Positions 16,368 through 24,655 of a DNA stretch of 64,000 bases are shown here, piece after piece. A program made the position numbers and the translations under genes. Numbering within the stretch: the stretch's first letter is position 1; each line of letters starts with the position of its first letter. Where the stretch lies: the NCBI RefSeq assembly GCF_013408745.1, contig NZ_JACCBJ010000001.1:3472001-3536000 (forward strand), in the 5' to 3' direction. The notes beneath the pieces were generated by a model. That model was not told where the DNA came from. It searched no databases and saw nothing but the letters and a program-made list of their open reading frames with translations. This stretch comes from Leifsonia soli (GTDB lineage: Bacteria > Actinomycetota > Actinomycetes > Actinomycetales > Microbacteriaceae).

Positions 16368-16415
16368 GTGAGTTGAAATGGCCGGGGTTCTGTCACCCTT
16401 GAGTAACCCCGGTTC

Positions 16416-16481
16416 GTCGGAGTTATCCGGCTCCACCTTGTGACTCGCCGGGATGGTTGTGTCGGAGTTATCTGGCCCCAC
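16416..16481 (+). repeat. Two 21-bp direct repeats next to transposase remnant
   Basis: GTCGGAGTTAT followed by C/T-GGC-T/C-CCAC occurs at 16416-16436 and again at 16461-16481, a 45-bp period with two mismatches. Repeated short motifs of this kind are found at ends of some insertion sequences. The position just upstream of a transposase fragment suggests remains of an element end. Confidence 0.45.
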
Positions 16482-16542
16482 TGAAATGTGAATCCCGTCT
16501 GTTGTCTGGTGGACGGTAGGGCCGGGATTAAGGTCTGTCAGG

Positions 16543-16857
16543 TTGATGCCGGCGGTGACCGGAAGGTCGCGGCCGTGGACCGACCACCGTCTCGCGGTCG
16601 AGGGGATGGCCTGGAAGCACCGAACCGCTGCTCCGTGGCGGGATGTACCCGAGCGGCTCGGGATGTGGAACTCGATCCATAAGGGGTTCAACAGGTGGGC
16701 TGAGGACGGCTCCTGCATCGCGCGCGTGCATCAGCACGCCGCGACCCTCGCCCGGGGCACGGGGGCTCCGCTGAATCACAAGAATCCGCGGTTCGAGCCG
16801 CCTGATCATGAGATCGCACTACTCGTCAAGGACCTAGGACTGCCCGTAAGCCGGTAG
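16543..16857 (+). pseudogene. Remnant of IS5-family (DUF4096) transposase
   Basis: The frame reads GRSRPWTDHRLAVEGMAWKH, then PWRDVPERLGMW and FNRWAEDGS, the conserved N-terminal pattern of IS5/IS427-group transposases. It continues with a degraded match to the LNYKN...EPxDHAIG segment and stops at 16857 after about 100 residues, whereas intact members are roughly 250-300. The DDE catalytic domain is absent, so the element is dead. It sits near the right end of the AT-richer segment and is the only mobile-element protein found in the window. Confidence 0.7.
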
Positions 16858-17026
16858 AGCTACAGTCCGGAGCCGTTGTGAGGACCGGATCAAGCCCCTC
16901 TTCAGGGACACCCGGTCCTTCCGGTTGGCGAATTGGGTTCGGGTCGGCTGCGAATCGAAGACAAGGCCATGCCGTCCTTGACGCATGTATATCTTCAAGC
17001 CGACACCGGACTGTTCCCTCCGACGA

Positions 17027-17054
17027 TCGCTATCCTCGACGCATGACCGCCCGG
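17027..17054 (+). repeat. Right copy of 28-bp direct repeat
   Basis: Partner of 13691-13718 with one mismatch. It spans the start codon of the intact VOC gene at 17043. Confidence 0.75.
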
Positions 17055-17474
17055 ATTGCGAACGTGACGTTCTTCGCCGAGAATCCCACCGAGCTGGCGC
17101 GCTTCTGGAGCGCCGTGATGGGCTACCCGGAACCGACCGGCTGGGACCCGGAGGACGTGGCAGAGCTCAGAGCCTCCGGAATGACCGACGAGGAGATCGC
17201 GGATCGCGCCGAAGCCTGGGATCAGAATCCGGCACATCAACGGTTCTACTTCAGCCGGTACCGGCACGAGCGACGGCAGCGCAACCGCGTGCACCTCGAC
17301 ATCACGCCGTTCGACGACCGCCGCGCCTCGCGCGAGGAGCTCGAAGCGGAGCGCGACCGCCTGATCGCCCTCGGTGCCACCGAGGAGAAGACCCTCCTGG
17401 GGTACTGGGGCCCCTACGAGGAGTTCGTGATCATGATGCGCGACCCGGAGGGCAACGAGTTCTGCCTGCAATAG
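17043..17474 (+). CDS. VOC superfamily (glyoxalase-like) protein
   Basis: A 143-residue protein of the vicinal-oxygen-chelate fold. It starts ARIANVTFFAENPTELARFW, has the HLDITPFDDRR strand in the middle and ends with RDPEGNEFCLQ, the usual C-terminal strand holding the metal-ligand position. Such proteins include glyoxalases, dioxygenases and antibiotic-binding proteins; the substrate is unknown. The region before the ATG is half of a 28-bp repeat shared with 13691. No strong ribosome binding site is visible. Confidence 0.82.
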   Translation: MTARIANVTFFAENPTELARFWSAVMGYPEPTGWDPEDVAELRASGMTDEEIADRAEAWDQNPAHQRFYFSRYRHERRQRNRVHLDITPFDDRRASREELEAERDRLIALGATEEKTLLGYWGPYEEFVIMMRDPEGNEFCLQ

Positions 17475-17577
17475 CTCCGCATCGGGCGGGAGCGGATGGT
17501 CGACCGGCGGGTAGCGGTCAACGAGGTCTTCGTCCGCGCGGCCGACCAGAGCCGGTGAGCTGACCGCCGGGTTGTGG

Positions 17578-17973
17578 TCAGGAGTCACTCCGACCTTCGC
17601 CGACGTACGCGGTCATGCGGATGGAGATCAGCACGTCGGGGATCACGGCGCCGAGTTTCGCCGCATACCGAGCGGGCGGATCGCTCGGGAACCACAATCG
17701 GTACTCCTCGTTCATGCCGGCGAAGTCGGCCGGGTCGCTGAGGAGGATTCCGACTTCGACGACGTCGTCCAAGGTGGCATCCGCCGCCGCGAGAACAGCG
17801 CGACAGTTCGCGAGTGCCTGCCGCGTCTGCTCCTGGATCGTGGGACCGGCGGGTTTCCCTGTGTTGACGTCGACCCCCACCAGTCCCGAGATGTGGATGA
17901 AGCCTCCCGACTTCACGCCTTGGCTGTAGAAGGGAGAGCTCGGCGCATCCGGGGTGCTGATCACTTCGCGCAT
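17578..17973 (-). CDS. RidA/YjgF family protein
   Basis: A 131-residue member of the RidA family. Its proteins form trimers and, in the RidA branch, hydrolyse reactive enamine/imine intermediates made by PLP enzymes. Family features are PFYSQGVKSGGFIHISGLVG near the N terminus, the QTRQALANCRAVL helix and the ARYAAKLGAVIPDVLISIRM C-terminal strand region. The conserved Arg expected in active RidA is not certain from inspection; it may belong to another Rid subgroup. It follows the amidase gene but is separated from it by a strong hairpin. Confidence 0.85.
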   Translation of the reverse strand: MREVISTPDAPSSPFYSQGVKSGGFIHISGLVGVDVNTGKPAGPTIQEQTRQALANCRAVLAAADATLDDVVEVGILLSDPADFAGMNEEYRLWFPSDPPARYAAKLGAVIPDVLISIRMTAYVGEGRSDS

Positions 17974-18011
17974 GCGCTCACTATGGCTCCTGGCGGCCGT
18001 GGTGGCCAGGG

Positions 18012-18050
18012 GGAGACGAGCGCCCCGGCGCGAAGCCGGGGCGCTCGTCT
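18012..18050. terminator. Strong hairpin downstream of amidase gene
   Basis: A perfect 17-bp stem (18012-18028 with 18034-18050; arm GAGACGAGCGCCCCGGC) with 5-nt loop lies just past the amidase stop at 18067 and before the RidA gene, both leftward. It probably terminates the cohesin-amidase transcript. Confidence 0.75.
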
Positions 18051-18066
18051 CGGTCGGGCGGTCGCT

Positions 18067-19956
18067 CTACTTCAGCGGACCGTAGAGCGGCGCGGTCGCC
18101 CGTGCGTGCGTCGCCTGCTCGAATGCGTATGCCAGGCCGATGATGCCGCTCTCGTCGTAGTCGCGCCCGAGGAACTCGAGGTTGACGTTGGCGCCGACCA
18201 AAGGGTTCGTGCCGTCGGACGCGATGGCCTGGCCCATGGGCACCGTGATCGCGGGCATCCCGGTGTTGGGGCTGAGGCGCATGTTGGTTCCGATGGTGCT
18301 GTACGGCGAACCGCTCGGGTACACCAGGGAGTCCAGCGCGTTGTCGTTCAGCAGCTGCGTCACGGTCGCGTTTCCGGTGGCGATGGCGGCGGTGTGCGTG
18401 CCCGACGGGCCCGCCCACGCCTGGTACTGCGCGTCGGTCACGTTGTTGCGCGACGTGTAGATGCTGCTGCGCGTTGTGACGTTGCGACCGCTGGCCAAGA
18501 TGTCGTCGATCGAGCGAGCGGTCACGTTCGGCGCCAGATGGTTCTGGATGTAGATGTTCAGGTCGTGCTTGAACTCGTTCGTGCTGCCGCTCCCTTCGTT
18601 CAGCGTTGCCGTGAACGCGGCAGGCACGCTCGTGATCTCCACGACCGTCGCCCCCTGCGCCTCGAGCGTCGCCTTCGCAGCCGCCCACAGCCGGGTGACC
18701 GTCGCGTTGCTGCCAAGCATGGAGGTGACGATGCCGATCCTCTTGCCCTTCAGCGCGGTCGGGTCGAGCGCTGCGGTGTATGAGGCCGGGACATGGCCCT
18801 GCTGCTCCGCCGTGATCGGGTCGGCCGCATCCACACCGGTGACGGCGTCGAGCGCGACCGCGGCGTCGGTGACGCTGCGGGCGATCGGGCCGCCCGTGTC
18901 CTGGCTGAGGGCGAGCGGAATGATGCCATCGCGGCTGGTGAGGCCGACGGTCGGGCGGATGCCGACCAGCGAGTTGTACGTCGACGGCACGCGGATCGAG
19001 CCTCCGGTGTCGGTGCCGAATCCGATGCCCGCCAGGTTCGCGGCGATGGCCGCACCCGTCCCGCCGCTGGAGCCTCCGGCGGTCTTGGTGGTGTTCAGCG
19101 GGCTGGCGACGAGAAGCGTCTTGCCCGGGTCCTGGAACGAGGAGAACTCGGAAGCGAAGCCGTACGCGAACTCGTCGAGGCTGGCCTTGGCGAGGATGAC
19201 GGCGCCCGCCGTGCGGAGGTTCTTCACCATGGTCGCGTCGTCGCTCGTCTGGTTGCCGTCCCAGCAGCCGCAGCCGCCCGTGGTGGGCATGTCGACGGTG
19301 TCGTAGTTGTCCTTGACCGCGATCGGGACGCCGAGCAGCAAGCTCGTCATCCCTTTCTGCGCGCGGGTGGCGTCCGCCTGGGCCGCGATCGTCAGAGCCT
19401 GCGCGTTCGTCGAGATGATCGAGTTGAGGGCGCGTCCGCCGGCCCCGGTGTCGACGACGGAGCGGTCGAGGGCGGCGATCCGGTCGAGGTATTCCTGGGT
19501 GATCTTCACGGAGGTGGTGACGCCGGCGTTCATCGCGGCCTGCATGTCCAGGGCGGAGGCCTCCACCAGCTGGAACGGCCCGTCGTCGTAGATCATCCGC
19601 TGCGAAAGGGCGACGACATCCTTCACGGTGATGACGCCATCCGTGTCGGTGTCCGCCACGGCGACGGTCGACCAGCCCGCCGAGGCGGTGGTGGCACCGA
19701 GATGGTGGGTCAAGACGTCGAGGTCGGCCGTTGTCACCTGCTTGTCGCCGGTCAGGTCGAGGGCGGTGTAGTACGGCGCGAGGAACGCCTCGGAGCCGCT
19801 CGGGACCGGTGCGGCCGCGGCCGGGGCGACGATGGCGCCCGTCGCAGCGAGTGCGGCGAGAGCAGCGAGCGCGCCGGCGGTTGTCGTGACGCGGCGGGCG
19901 GCGGTTCGGGTGTGCATGGCGGTGGTGCTCCTCGTGATCGATCGGCGGGCGGTCAT
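18067..19956 (-). CDS. Secreted amidase with dockerin domain
   Basis: A 629-residue exported protein. A signal peptide (about 1-49) is followed by a type I dockerin-like domain (about 62-125) with two calcium loops, DLTGDKQVTTADLDVL and DTDTDGVITVKDVVAL. The rest is an amidase-signature hydrolase with K215 (PIAVKDN), S296/S297 (GGSSGG) and S320 (DTGGSIR), the Ser-cisSer-Lys triad. ATG 19956 overlaps the upstream stop (ATGA) and has AGGAG 7 nt upstream; an in-frame ATG at 19917 is an alternative. The overlapping upstream gene encodes a wall-anchored cohesin, so this enzyme is probably held at the cell surface by cohesin-dockerin binding. The amide substrate is unknown. Confidence 0.9.
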   Translation of the reverse strand: MTARRSITRSTTAMHTRTAARRVTTTAGALAALAALAATGAIVAPAAAAPVPSGSEAFLAPYYTALDLTGDKQVTTADLDVLTHHLGATTASAGWSTVAVADTDTDGVITVKDVVALSQRMIYDDGPFQLVEASALDMQAAMNAGVTTSVKITQEYLDRIAALDRSVVDTGAGGRALNSIISTNAQALTIAAQADATRAQKGMTSLLLGVPIAVKDNYDTVDMPTTGGCGCWDGNQTSDDATMVKNLRTAGAVILAKASLDEFAYGFASEFSSFQDPGKTLLVASPLNTTKTAGGSSGGTGAAIAANLAGIGFGTDTGGSIRVPSTYNSLVGIRPTVGLTSRDGIIPLALSQDTGGPIARSVTDAAVALDAVTGVDAADPITAEQQGHVPASYTAALDPTALKGKRIGIVTSMLGSNATVTRLWAAAKATLEAQGATVVEITSVPAAFTATLNEGSGSTNEFKHDLNIYIQNHLAPNVTARSIDDILASGRNVTTRSSIYTSRNNVTDAQYQAWAGPSGTHTAAIATGNATVTQLLNDNALDSLVYPSGSPYSTIGTNMRLSPNTGMPAITVPMGQAIASDGTNPLVGANVNLEFLGRDYDESGIIGLAYAFEQATHARATAPLYGPLK

Positions 19957-20675
19957 CGGGCTTCTCCTGCACGTCGGCGGCGGACCGCGATCAGGACGGC
20001 GGCTGCGCCGAGGACGACGAGGAGGCCACCCGCGATGACGTACGGGAGGACATCCGACCCGGTCGAGGCCAGATCGTCGGCGGTGGACGCGGTGGACCTC
20101 GTCGATGTCGCGGAGCCCGACCCGGAGCCGGTCGCCGGCGTCGTCCCCGCCGGAGGTGCGGTTACCGAGCCCGGTGTGACCGCGACGGCCGGGCTCACCG
20201 CGGCGTTCGAGAGCGGGGTCACAGCCGACGCGGGGTCGACCAGCGAGAGCGAGCGCAGGGTGAACGCCGTCGATCCCGCAGCCTTCGCCGTGAACTTCAG
20301 GGTGTACGAGATGGTGCCTGACAGAGCCGGGGAGGTGCCGAGCCGCGTGTAGACGAGGTCGACCGTGCCGGAGGCGGTGCTGACGGCGTCGTAGCCTCCG
20401 GCGGTGACGACCGCGCTGCCGTCGACGTACGCGACGATCGCCGGGTCGAAGGCCAGGACGGCCTCGTAGCCGAAGACGTCGGTCGCGCCGGTCAGTGTCA
20501 CCGTCACGTCGAAGGAGTCTCCGGCGGTGACCGCCGACGGCGCGGAGACCGTGACGGCGGCCACCGCGGGAGCCGCGACGGCGGGCGCCGCAGCGCCGAC
20601 CGCGAGGCCGAGACCGGCGAGAGCGGCCGCCGTGGCGGCCAGGAGGCGCGCGAAGCGCCTGGGGGTGTGATGCAT
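19953..20675 (-). CDS. Wall-anchored cohesin-domain protein
   Basis: A 240-residue surface protein. A signal peptide (about 1-35) leads into a cohesin-like beta-sandwich (about 36-165) with the family pattern VSAPSAVTAGDSFDVTVTL, VFGYEAVLAFDPAIVAYVDG and SLSLVDPASAVTPL. A Ser/Thr/Gly-rich spacer follows, then LASTG (202-206), a hydrophobic helix and an Arg-rich tail, the organisation of a sortase E-type anchor. AGGAAGG lies about 9 nt before the ATG. Its stop overlaps the start of the dockerin-bearing amidase, so the two are made together. Cohesins bind dockerins with calcium; here the pair would dock one enzyme to the wall. Confidence 0.87.
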   Translation of the reverse strand: MHHTPRRFARLLAATAAALAGLGLAVGAAAPAVAAPAVAAVTVSAPSAVTAGDSFDVTVTLTGATDVFGYEAVLAFDPAIVAYVDGSAVVTAGGYDAVSTASGTVDLVYTRLGTSPALSGTISYTLKFTAKAAGSTAFTLRSLSLVDPASAVTPLSNAAVSPAVAVTPGSVTAPPAGTTPATGSGSGSATSTRSTASTADDLASTGSDVLPYVIAGGLLVVLGAAAVLIAVRRRRAGEAR

Positions 20676-21159
20676 CGGGTGGTGCCTTCCTGTGGAGCGG
20701 GCGAGAGGGGGTCGCCGATGCGTCCGCCGTCAGCGGCAGGAAGGGAAGACTCGCGTCGTCGAGGAGCACGATCTGCGAACGGTCCAGAGCCGGCCCCGGG
20801 GGGTGGGCCAGCGGCTGAGGAAGCGGCTCCATCGACAGGCTCGACGCTAGAGGCCCGCTGTTTCGCGCAGCGGGCGATCGTGTTTCTGAACGATTACACA
20901 GATTGGGACGCGTCCCGCCCGGTGACGAGCCCGGATGGGGAGGCGTCGAACGTGGGGTCGGCCACCTGGCCTTGTCCAAGCGCTTCATCTTCCAGCTCGC
21001 CGGTTGAGGCTCGCGGAAGACGTCATGGCGGTGGTCCCTATTGCACCGCGGCTGTCCCTTCGGGCCGGTGGTGGGGTGGCGTTCGGGCCGACCGGCTGCG
21101 GCGAGCTCGTTTGCGCGTCGGAGCCCGGTCGGAGACGATAGCGAGTCTGGTGTCAGGGG
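20676..21159. other. Divergent intergenic region between cohesin and SecA2 genes
   Basis: This 484-bp region separates the leftward cohesin-amidase operon from rightward secA2 and contains no convincing gene. It holds a GC-rich hairpin at 20853-20875 and a less GC-rich block at 20876-20910 that could include a promoter. The cohesin transcript would have a long 5' leader if it starts near the latter. No known riboswitch consensus was recognised. Confidence 0.5.
20853..20875 (-). promoter_or_regulatory. Hairpin in long leader of cohesin operon
   Basis: GCCCGCTG (20853-20860) pairs with CAGCGGGC (20868-20875) around a 7-nt loop, about 180 nt before the cohesin start codon. It could be a leader structure or the end of an upstream transcript; its role is not determinable. 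Confidence 0.35.
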
Positions 21160-23463
21160 GTGGTTGTGGGTCTGCGTGATGGTGTCAGGCGGTACTTCGG
21201 TGTGGATGGCACGGTCCGGTTCCGTCGTCATCGTGCGCTGGTGGGCGATCTCCGTTCGCTCGTGGCGCCGTCCTCTCCGGATGAGGTGGATGCTTCCGTG
21301 AGTCGGCTGCGCTCGTGTTCCGGCGAGTGGGGGAGGGCGGAGCAGCGGGAGTTCTGTCGGGTGGCGCGGGCTGTCGCATGGGCCGCTCTGGGGATCGACC
21401 TGTTCGACAGCCAGCTGGTGGGGGCGTTGGCGCTTCTGGATGGGCACGTGGTGCAGATGGGGACCGGCGAAGGGAAGACGGTGACCGGGGCGGTCGCGGC
21501 TGCGGGTTATGCACTGCAGGGGCGGTCGGTGCAGCTGTTCTCTGTCAACGACTATCTGGCCCGTCGGGATGCCGAGTGGATGTCGCCGTTCTACCGGGGG
21601 TTCGGGGTCGGCGTCGGGTGGATCGGGGAGGGCGAGGAGCGGGAGCGGCGCCGGGCCGCGTACGCCGCGGACGTGACGTATGTGCCGGTCACCGAGGCGG
21701 GGTTCGATGTGCTGCGTGACCGGTTTCGCACAGAACCGGAAGATGTGGAGCTGTTCGTCCAGGATGTGGTGATCGTCGATGAGGCTGATGCGGTCCTGAT
21801 CGATGAGGCCTCGACGCCGTTGGTCCTCGCCGGCGGGGGGACCGGGGGTGTTTCGCAACGGGAGGCGGCGCAACTCGTACGCACCCTCGTGCCTGGAGTC
21901 GACTATGAAGTGGATGCAGATGGCCGGAATGTGGCCTTGACCGACCGGGGTGTGGATGGGGTCGAGGCTGCACTCGGCGGGGTCAATCTGTTCGACGCCG
22001 CTGGGCATGACCACCTCACGACCATCAACGTCGCGTTGCACGCGCAGGCGCTGCTGCACCGTGATGTGGACTACATCGTCCGCGATGGGCGGATCCAGCT
22101 GGTCAATGCCTCTCGGGGGAGGATCGCCCGGTTGCAGCGGTGGCCGGACGGACTGCACGCGGCCGTTGAGGCGAAGGAAGATCTGGAGAGCTCGACTGTC
22201 AGCGAGATCCTGGACTCGATCACGATCCAGGCGCTCGTCGGCCGGTACCGGACGGTGTGCGGCATGTCCGGGACGGCGCTGCCCGTTGCCGAGCAGCTGG
22301 CTGACCGGTACGGAGTTCGCACCGGCGAGGTCGGTCCGCACCGGCCGGTGATCCGGGAGGACCTCCCGGATCGGGCGTACCCCGACGCTCCGTCGCAGCT
22401 GCGGGCGGCGCTCGAGTACATCGTCGCCGAGCATCGGTCCGGGCGTCCGCTCCTGGTCGGCACGGGCAGTGTCGCCCAGTCGGAGCAGGTCGCTGAGGAG
22501 CTGGGACGGTGTGGACTCGACGCGGTGGTGCTCAACGCGAAGAACGACGCGGACGAGGCGGCGATCATCGCTCGCGCCGGCGAACACGGGAGGATCACGA
22601 TCTCCACCCAGATGGCCGGACGGGGGACCGACATCAGGCTCGGCGGAGCCGATGGAAGCGACGCGGAACGCGTCATCGCCGCCGGCGGGCTCTGCGTCGT
22701 CGGGATCGGCCGCTACGACAGCCGCCGACTCGATGACCAGCTGCGGGGCCGTGCCGGTCGACAGGGCGACCCCGGAACGAGCGTCTTCTTCACCAGCCTC
22801 GACGACGACCTGGTGCGCCGCCACCTGCCGGGATTCTCACCGTCCCTGCGGAAGGCCTACGACTCCCCGTTCACCACCGACACGGCCACGGAGCTCGTCG
22901 ACCATGCCCAGCGTCTCGCGGAAGGGCTCCAGCATCGATCCCACCGGAACACCCTCGCGTTCTCCGAGGTTCCCACTGAGCAACGGCTCGCCGTCCTCCG
23001 GCTCCGCACCGCGGTGCTGTCCGCTGAGAGAGACGATCTCCTCCTGAACGGCGAGGCACGAACCGCCGTCGACGCCCTGCTCGGCCGCCATCGCATCCAC
23101 GCTTCCGTCCGGGAGATCAGCCTGCACCACCTCGACCAGTACTGGATCGAGCACCTCGACATGCTCACCGCGGCCCGCGAGGGGATCCATCTGCGCTCCC
23201 TGGCCCGCGACAACCCGCTCGACGAGTACAACAGGATCGCCTACAGGGCATTCGAGGGTTTCGCCGGCCGCGTCACGGACGCCATCGCAGCGACCCTCAC
23301 CCACGCTGCCGCCCGGGGAACCCTCGACCCCGAACCCCTCGGCCTGCGCAGACCGTCCACCACCTGGACCTACATGGTCATCGAGGACCCGTTCGGCTCC
23401 CCGGAGCAACGCTTCGGGAACCTCCTCCTCAACGCCTTCCGCCCAGCCGGCCCCGAAAGCTGA
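21160..23463 (+). CDS. secA2: Accessory Sec translocase ATPase SecA2
   Basis: A 767-residue SecA paralogue. It keeps the motor motifs: Walker A MGTGEGKT (Lys106), SVNDYLARRD, Walker B-like VIVDEADAVLIDEA, STQMAGRGTDI and LRGRAGRQGDPG. It is shorter than housekeeping SecA and lacks the C-terminal Cys-rich SecB/lipid-binding tail, as expected of SecA2, the ATPase that exports a subset of proteins in mycobacteria and relatives. Start GTG 21160 follows a GGGGG run; GTG 21166 is also possible. It is divergent from the cohesin-amidase operon and followed by a decayed C39 peptidase gene. Whether it exports those neighbours is unproven. Confidence 0.88.
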   Translation: MVVGLRDGVRRYFGVDGTVRFRRHRALVGDLRSLVAPSSPDEVDASVSRLRSCSGEWGRAEQREFCRVARAVAWAALGIDLFDSQLVGALALLDGHVVQMGTGEGKTVTGAVAAAGYALQGRSVQLFSVNDYLARRDAEWMSPFYRGFGVGVGWIGEGEERERRRAAYAADVTYVPVTEAGFDVLRDRFRTEPEDVELFVQDVVIVDEADAVLIDEASTPLVLAGGGTGGVSQREAAQLVRTLVPGVDYEVDADGRNVALTDRGVDGVEAALGGVNLFDAAGHDHLTTINVALHAQALLHRDVDYIVRDGRIQLVNASRGRIARLQRWPDGLHAAVEAKEDLESSTVSEILDSITIQALVGRYRTVCGMSGTALPVAEQLADRYGVRTGEVGPHRPVIREDLPDRAYPDAPSQLRAALEYIVAEHRSGRPLLVGTGSVAQSEQVAEELGRCGLDAVVLNAKNDADEAAIIARAGEHGRITISTQMAGRGTDIRLGGADGSDAERVIAAGGLCVVGIGRYDSRRLDDQLRGRAGRQGDPGTSVFFTSLDDDLVRRHLPGFSPSLRKAYDSPFTTDTATELVDHAQRLAEGLQHRSHRNTLAFSEVPTEQRLAVLRLRTAVLSAERDDLLLNGEARTAVDALLGRHRIHASVREISLHHLDQYWIEHLDMLTAAREGIHLRSLARDNPLDEYNRIAYRAFEGFAGRVTDAIAATLTHAAARGTLDPEPLGLRRPSTTWTYMVIEDPFGSPEQRFGNLLLNAFRPAGPES

Positions 23464-23497
23464 CGCCCGCAGCATGCCCGACCGAGGAGTCCCGCGA

Positions 23498-24006
23498 ATG
23501 ACCCCGTACCCCTACGAATCGCAGTGGGGCGACATCGCCTGCAACCAGCCCCTGATCGAGCAGGGAACCAACCCGGCCACATTCTTCGATTGGCGCACCG
23601 ACGGGTATCCGTCTGAACAGGAGTATCTGTTCTGGTCACAGGGCTCTCCTATCGCCCGTTCGTCGAATGGATCAGAGACGACTTCGGCATCGAGGGAACC
23701 GCCCACTCTGCTCTCGAATCCACGGAGCTGCTCGACCGTGTGAGCGATGGGCATCTTGTTCTGGCGTCGGTGTCCTCCGAGATCCGCTATCCCGATCAGC
23801 CCAACAGCCGTCGGGGCGGACACCTGGTCCTCGTCCACGCGGTCAGCGACGACAGGATCCTCCTGCACAACCCCTCCGGCGTCGGCCACAGCGCCGACAA
23901 CGCCACCCTGGACATGTCCACCTTCGAGCGATTCTTCGCTCACCGCGGCGTCACCCTCACCAGGCCGATCCGCGCGGAGTCGCCCGGAGCGGGTAGGCCC
24001 GGTTAG
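23498..24006 (+). pseudogene. Decayed C39-like peptidase gene
   Basis: The first 50 codons (YPYESQWGDIAC...EYLFWSQ) match the start of secreted C39-type cysteine peptidases. The frame then shifts near 23640, and the rest continues in the next frame as GLSYRPFVEWIRDDFG ... GGHLVLVHAVSDDRILLHNPSG, ending at TAG 24004. The segment expected between these parts, which carries the catalytic Cys, is missing. This indicates an internal deletion with frameshift. The His-containing segment (HLVLVHAV, LHNPSG) remains. ATG 23498 retains a GAGGAG ribosome binding site, so decay looks recent. It lies 34 nt after secA2. Confidence 0.72.
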
Positions 24007-24500
24007 GGGACGGCGATGACCCGGAATCGTTCGAGGACGATCTTCGAGCTGTCGTGGATGGTCGGCCATTCCAGGCGGTGGGTTTCACGCCAGGAGGCGG
24101 CGTCCGCGTCGCCTTCGCCTTCGGCGATGGCGTGCTGGTCGTCGACGTCGATGAACCGGCAGACACGGACCGAAGTTACCTCGAGGATTGCGACGGCACG
24201 TTCGTGACTGTCGAGGAGTTGGTAGAAACCGGGTGACGGGAGTGGGTCGTCCTCTGAGACGTAGTCGGTGTGCAGCGAGGCGGTGGCCGTCTTGATGCCG
24301 TCTATGGCCAGTTCGGTCAGGTGAGCGCGCTGCTCACCCGCCCGACCGATTGCGGTGGTGGGGAGGCGCTGCGCCCAGAAGTCGAACAGACTGCGGCGCT
24401 CCGCGGTGGCGGCCATGCTCAGGCCTCGATCCGCTCGGTGTTGTCCGGCGTCGCCGGCGCTGAGGTGCCGTTCGACGTCTTCGAGGGATGGTCGGGTCAT
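24003..24500 (-). CDS. ASCH domain protein
   Basis: A 165-residue protein whose C-terminal two thirds is an ASCH domain, a small beta-barrel related to PUA RNA-binding domains. Evidence is the GIKTATASL motif, the SPGFYQLLDSHERAVAILEVTSVRV core and the EGEGDADAASWRETHRLEW segment. Proposed roles for the family are RNA binding or hydrolysis of modified nucleosides. An internal ATG at 24416 (MAATAERRSL) with GAGG upstream is an equally good start and would give 137 residues. It is convergent with, and overlaps by 4 bp, the C39 pseudogene. Confidence 0.8.
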   Translation of the reverse strand: MTRPSLEDVERHLSAGDAGQHRADRGLSMAATAERRSLFDFWAQRLPTTAIGRAGEQRAHLTELAIDGIKTATASLHTDYVSEDDPLPSPGFYQLLDSHERAVAILEVTSVRVCRFIDVDDQHAIAEGEGDADAASWRETHRLEWPTIHDSSKIVLERFRVIAVP

Positions 24501-24655
24501 GTGTGCACCCTAGGACCGACCCGTAGTGCCGGAAGGGCACACCGAGCCAACGGCGCGGCAGCGGCGGTCAGTCATCGGTGTCGTTTCGGACGTGGGCGGC
24601 GAAGTCGGGGACGGTCTTGCGAGGCGAGAGCGGCGATGAGCGAACGAGGGTGTTC

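Noticed and set aside
20676..20900. Riboswitch in the cohesin leader
   Set aside because: A hairpin is present but no conserved aptamer motif could be recognised by eye; an Rfam covariance search would decide.
18067..22824. A single 1585-residue minus-strand frame
   Set aside because: Only the part from 19956 downwards matches a protein family; the upstream part is antisense to secA2 and the cohesin gene lies in another frame. Long open antisense frames are expected at this GC content.
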